A DNA stretch of 64,000 bases from Planctomycetota bacterium (GTDB taxonomy: Bacteria; Planctomycetota; Phycisphaerae; UBA1845; UTPLA1): positions 117,836 to 181,835 of the forward strand of contig QEVG01000010.1 of assembly GCA_003576905.1 (NCBI GenBank). The letters are read 5' to 3'. The notes under the pieces were generated by a model. It searched no databases. It worked only from the letters and a program-made list of their open reading frames with translations, and was not told where the DNA came from. This document shows positions 63,795-64,000 of the stretch, piece after piece. A program made the position numbers and the translations under genes. Each line of letters begins with the position of its first letter. Position 1 is the stretch's first letter.

Positions 63795-63982
63795 TGCGTT
63801 CCAGAACCGCCGCTAGTTTTCATCACTCGAAGAACTGCCCTCAAACTGCCCTCAAAACGCATCCCGAGACGGTAAAAAACCGTGGAGGAACAGGACATCA
63901 GCGAGACGAGCGAAGTCGTTGTCGCTCCGGAGGTTCGGCGATAAAGTCAGGATTCGGAAGAGGTTGGCCAAACGAGGCAGAG

Positions 63983-64000
63983 CGAATCCCTCCCTCTCCG
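63983..64000 (+). repeat. Right attachment core (attR)
   Basis: Exact 18-bp copy of the tRNA-Ser 3' end (CGAATCCCTCCCTCTCCG), in the same orientation, ending at the last base of the window. Marks the right end of the island. About 190 bp of empty sequence separate it from the anti-sigma gene. Confidence 0.85.

Larger units (their letters stand above)
13227..64000. mobile_element. Integrative defence island in tRNA-Ser (about 50.8 kb)
   Basis: The boundaries are the 18-bp direct repeat of the tRNA-Ser 3' end at 13227 and 63983. Inside are a tRNA-proximal tyrosine integrase, an excisionase-like protein, an XRE/ImmA control pair, a permuted group II-like RNA and BREX. Also inside are a second recombinase, a coupling ATPase, ParA, a Rep-like protein and ArdC. 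The mix of conjugation and plasmid-maintenance genes suggests an integrated plasmid or an ICE/IME. No relaxase or mating-pair genes were recognised, so self-transfer is doubtful. Confidence 0.85.

Noticed and set aside
63983..64000. Second tRNA gene at the right end
   Set aside because: Only the last 18 bases of tRNA-Ser are present; no acceptor 5' strand or anticodon arm precedes them, so it is an attachment repeat.
1..64000. CRISPR array
   Set aside because: No regularly spaced direct repeats with unique spacers were seen; the repeats in 60.3-62.1 kb are protein-coding and about 120 bp in period.

Overview
The window looks like a piece of a planctomycete chromosome (inference). The support is a dockerin-type repeat protein, an ECF sigma factor with a zinc-finger anti-sigma, a transmembrane Ser/Thr kinase with TPR-like repeats, moderately high GC and many envelope genes. 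Bases 1-13.1 kb are ordinary chromosomal genes: an OprB-like porin fragment, an acetyl-CoA hydrolase/transferase fused to a GNAT domain, a SulP permease, a globin-fold protein, an RND pump with its adaptor, a PilT-like ATPase and an HD-domain protein. They end at a tRNA-Ser(UGA) gene.

From the 3' end of that tRNA to the last base lies a mobile island of about 50.8 kb. An 18-bp copy of the tRNA 3' end forms the final 18 bases of the window (63983-64000), and a tyrosine integrase sits directly beside the tRNA. The left end carries integrase, a small Cys protein and an excisionase-like gene, plus an XRE/ImmA regulator pair. Two near-identical operators (GTTCGC-N6-GCTAAC) precede the excisionase and regulator operons. 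Next comes a large structured RNA region. A canonical group II intron domain V and a domain VI-like hairpin (17196-17258) lie upstream of about 1.1 kb of hairpin-rich non-coding sequence, followed by a basic protein of unknown family (18415). This order fits a circularly permuted group II intron.

The island core (20.2-36.9 kb) is a BREX type 1 anti-phage operon, brxA-brxB-brxC-pglX-[AAA ATPase-DUF4276]-pglZ-brxL. A two-gene ATPase/DUF4276 unit is inserted between pglX and pglZ. A TIGR04141/DUF6119 gene diverges from brxA across an overlapping, nearly symmetric promoter pair flanked by two inverted repeats. A second tyrosine recombinase follows. Then come a small-protein operon led by a SemiSWEET-like protein, a 675-residue protein containing what looks like an isolated sigma-70 region 1.1, and a two-gene envelope module.

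The right part is plasmid-like: a VirD4/TraG-type coupling ATPase, two replication-relaxation-type proteins, small conserved plasmid genes, a DUF2726 protein, an ArdC-like antirestriction protein, ParA with a partner, a repeat-rich intergenic region and a winged-helix Rep-like protein. It ends with regulators and a surface protein (Ser/Thr kinase, LuxR HTH, dockerin repeat protein, ECF sigma, anti-sigma) just inside the right attachment repeat. I recognised no relaxase, so the element is best described as an integrative, possibly mobilizable, defence island with plasmid ancestry.
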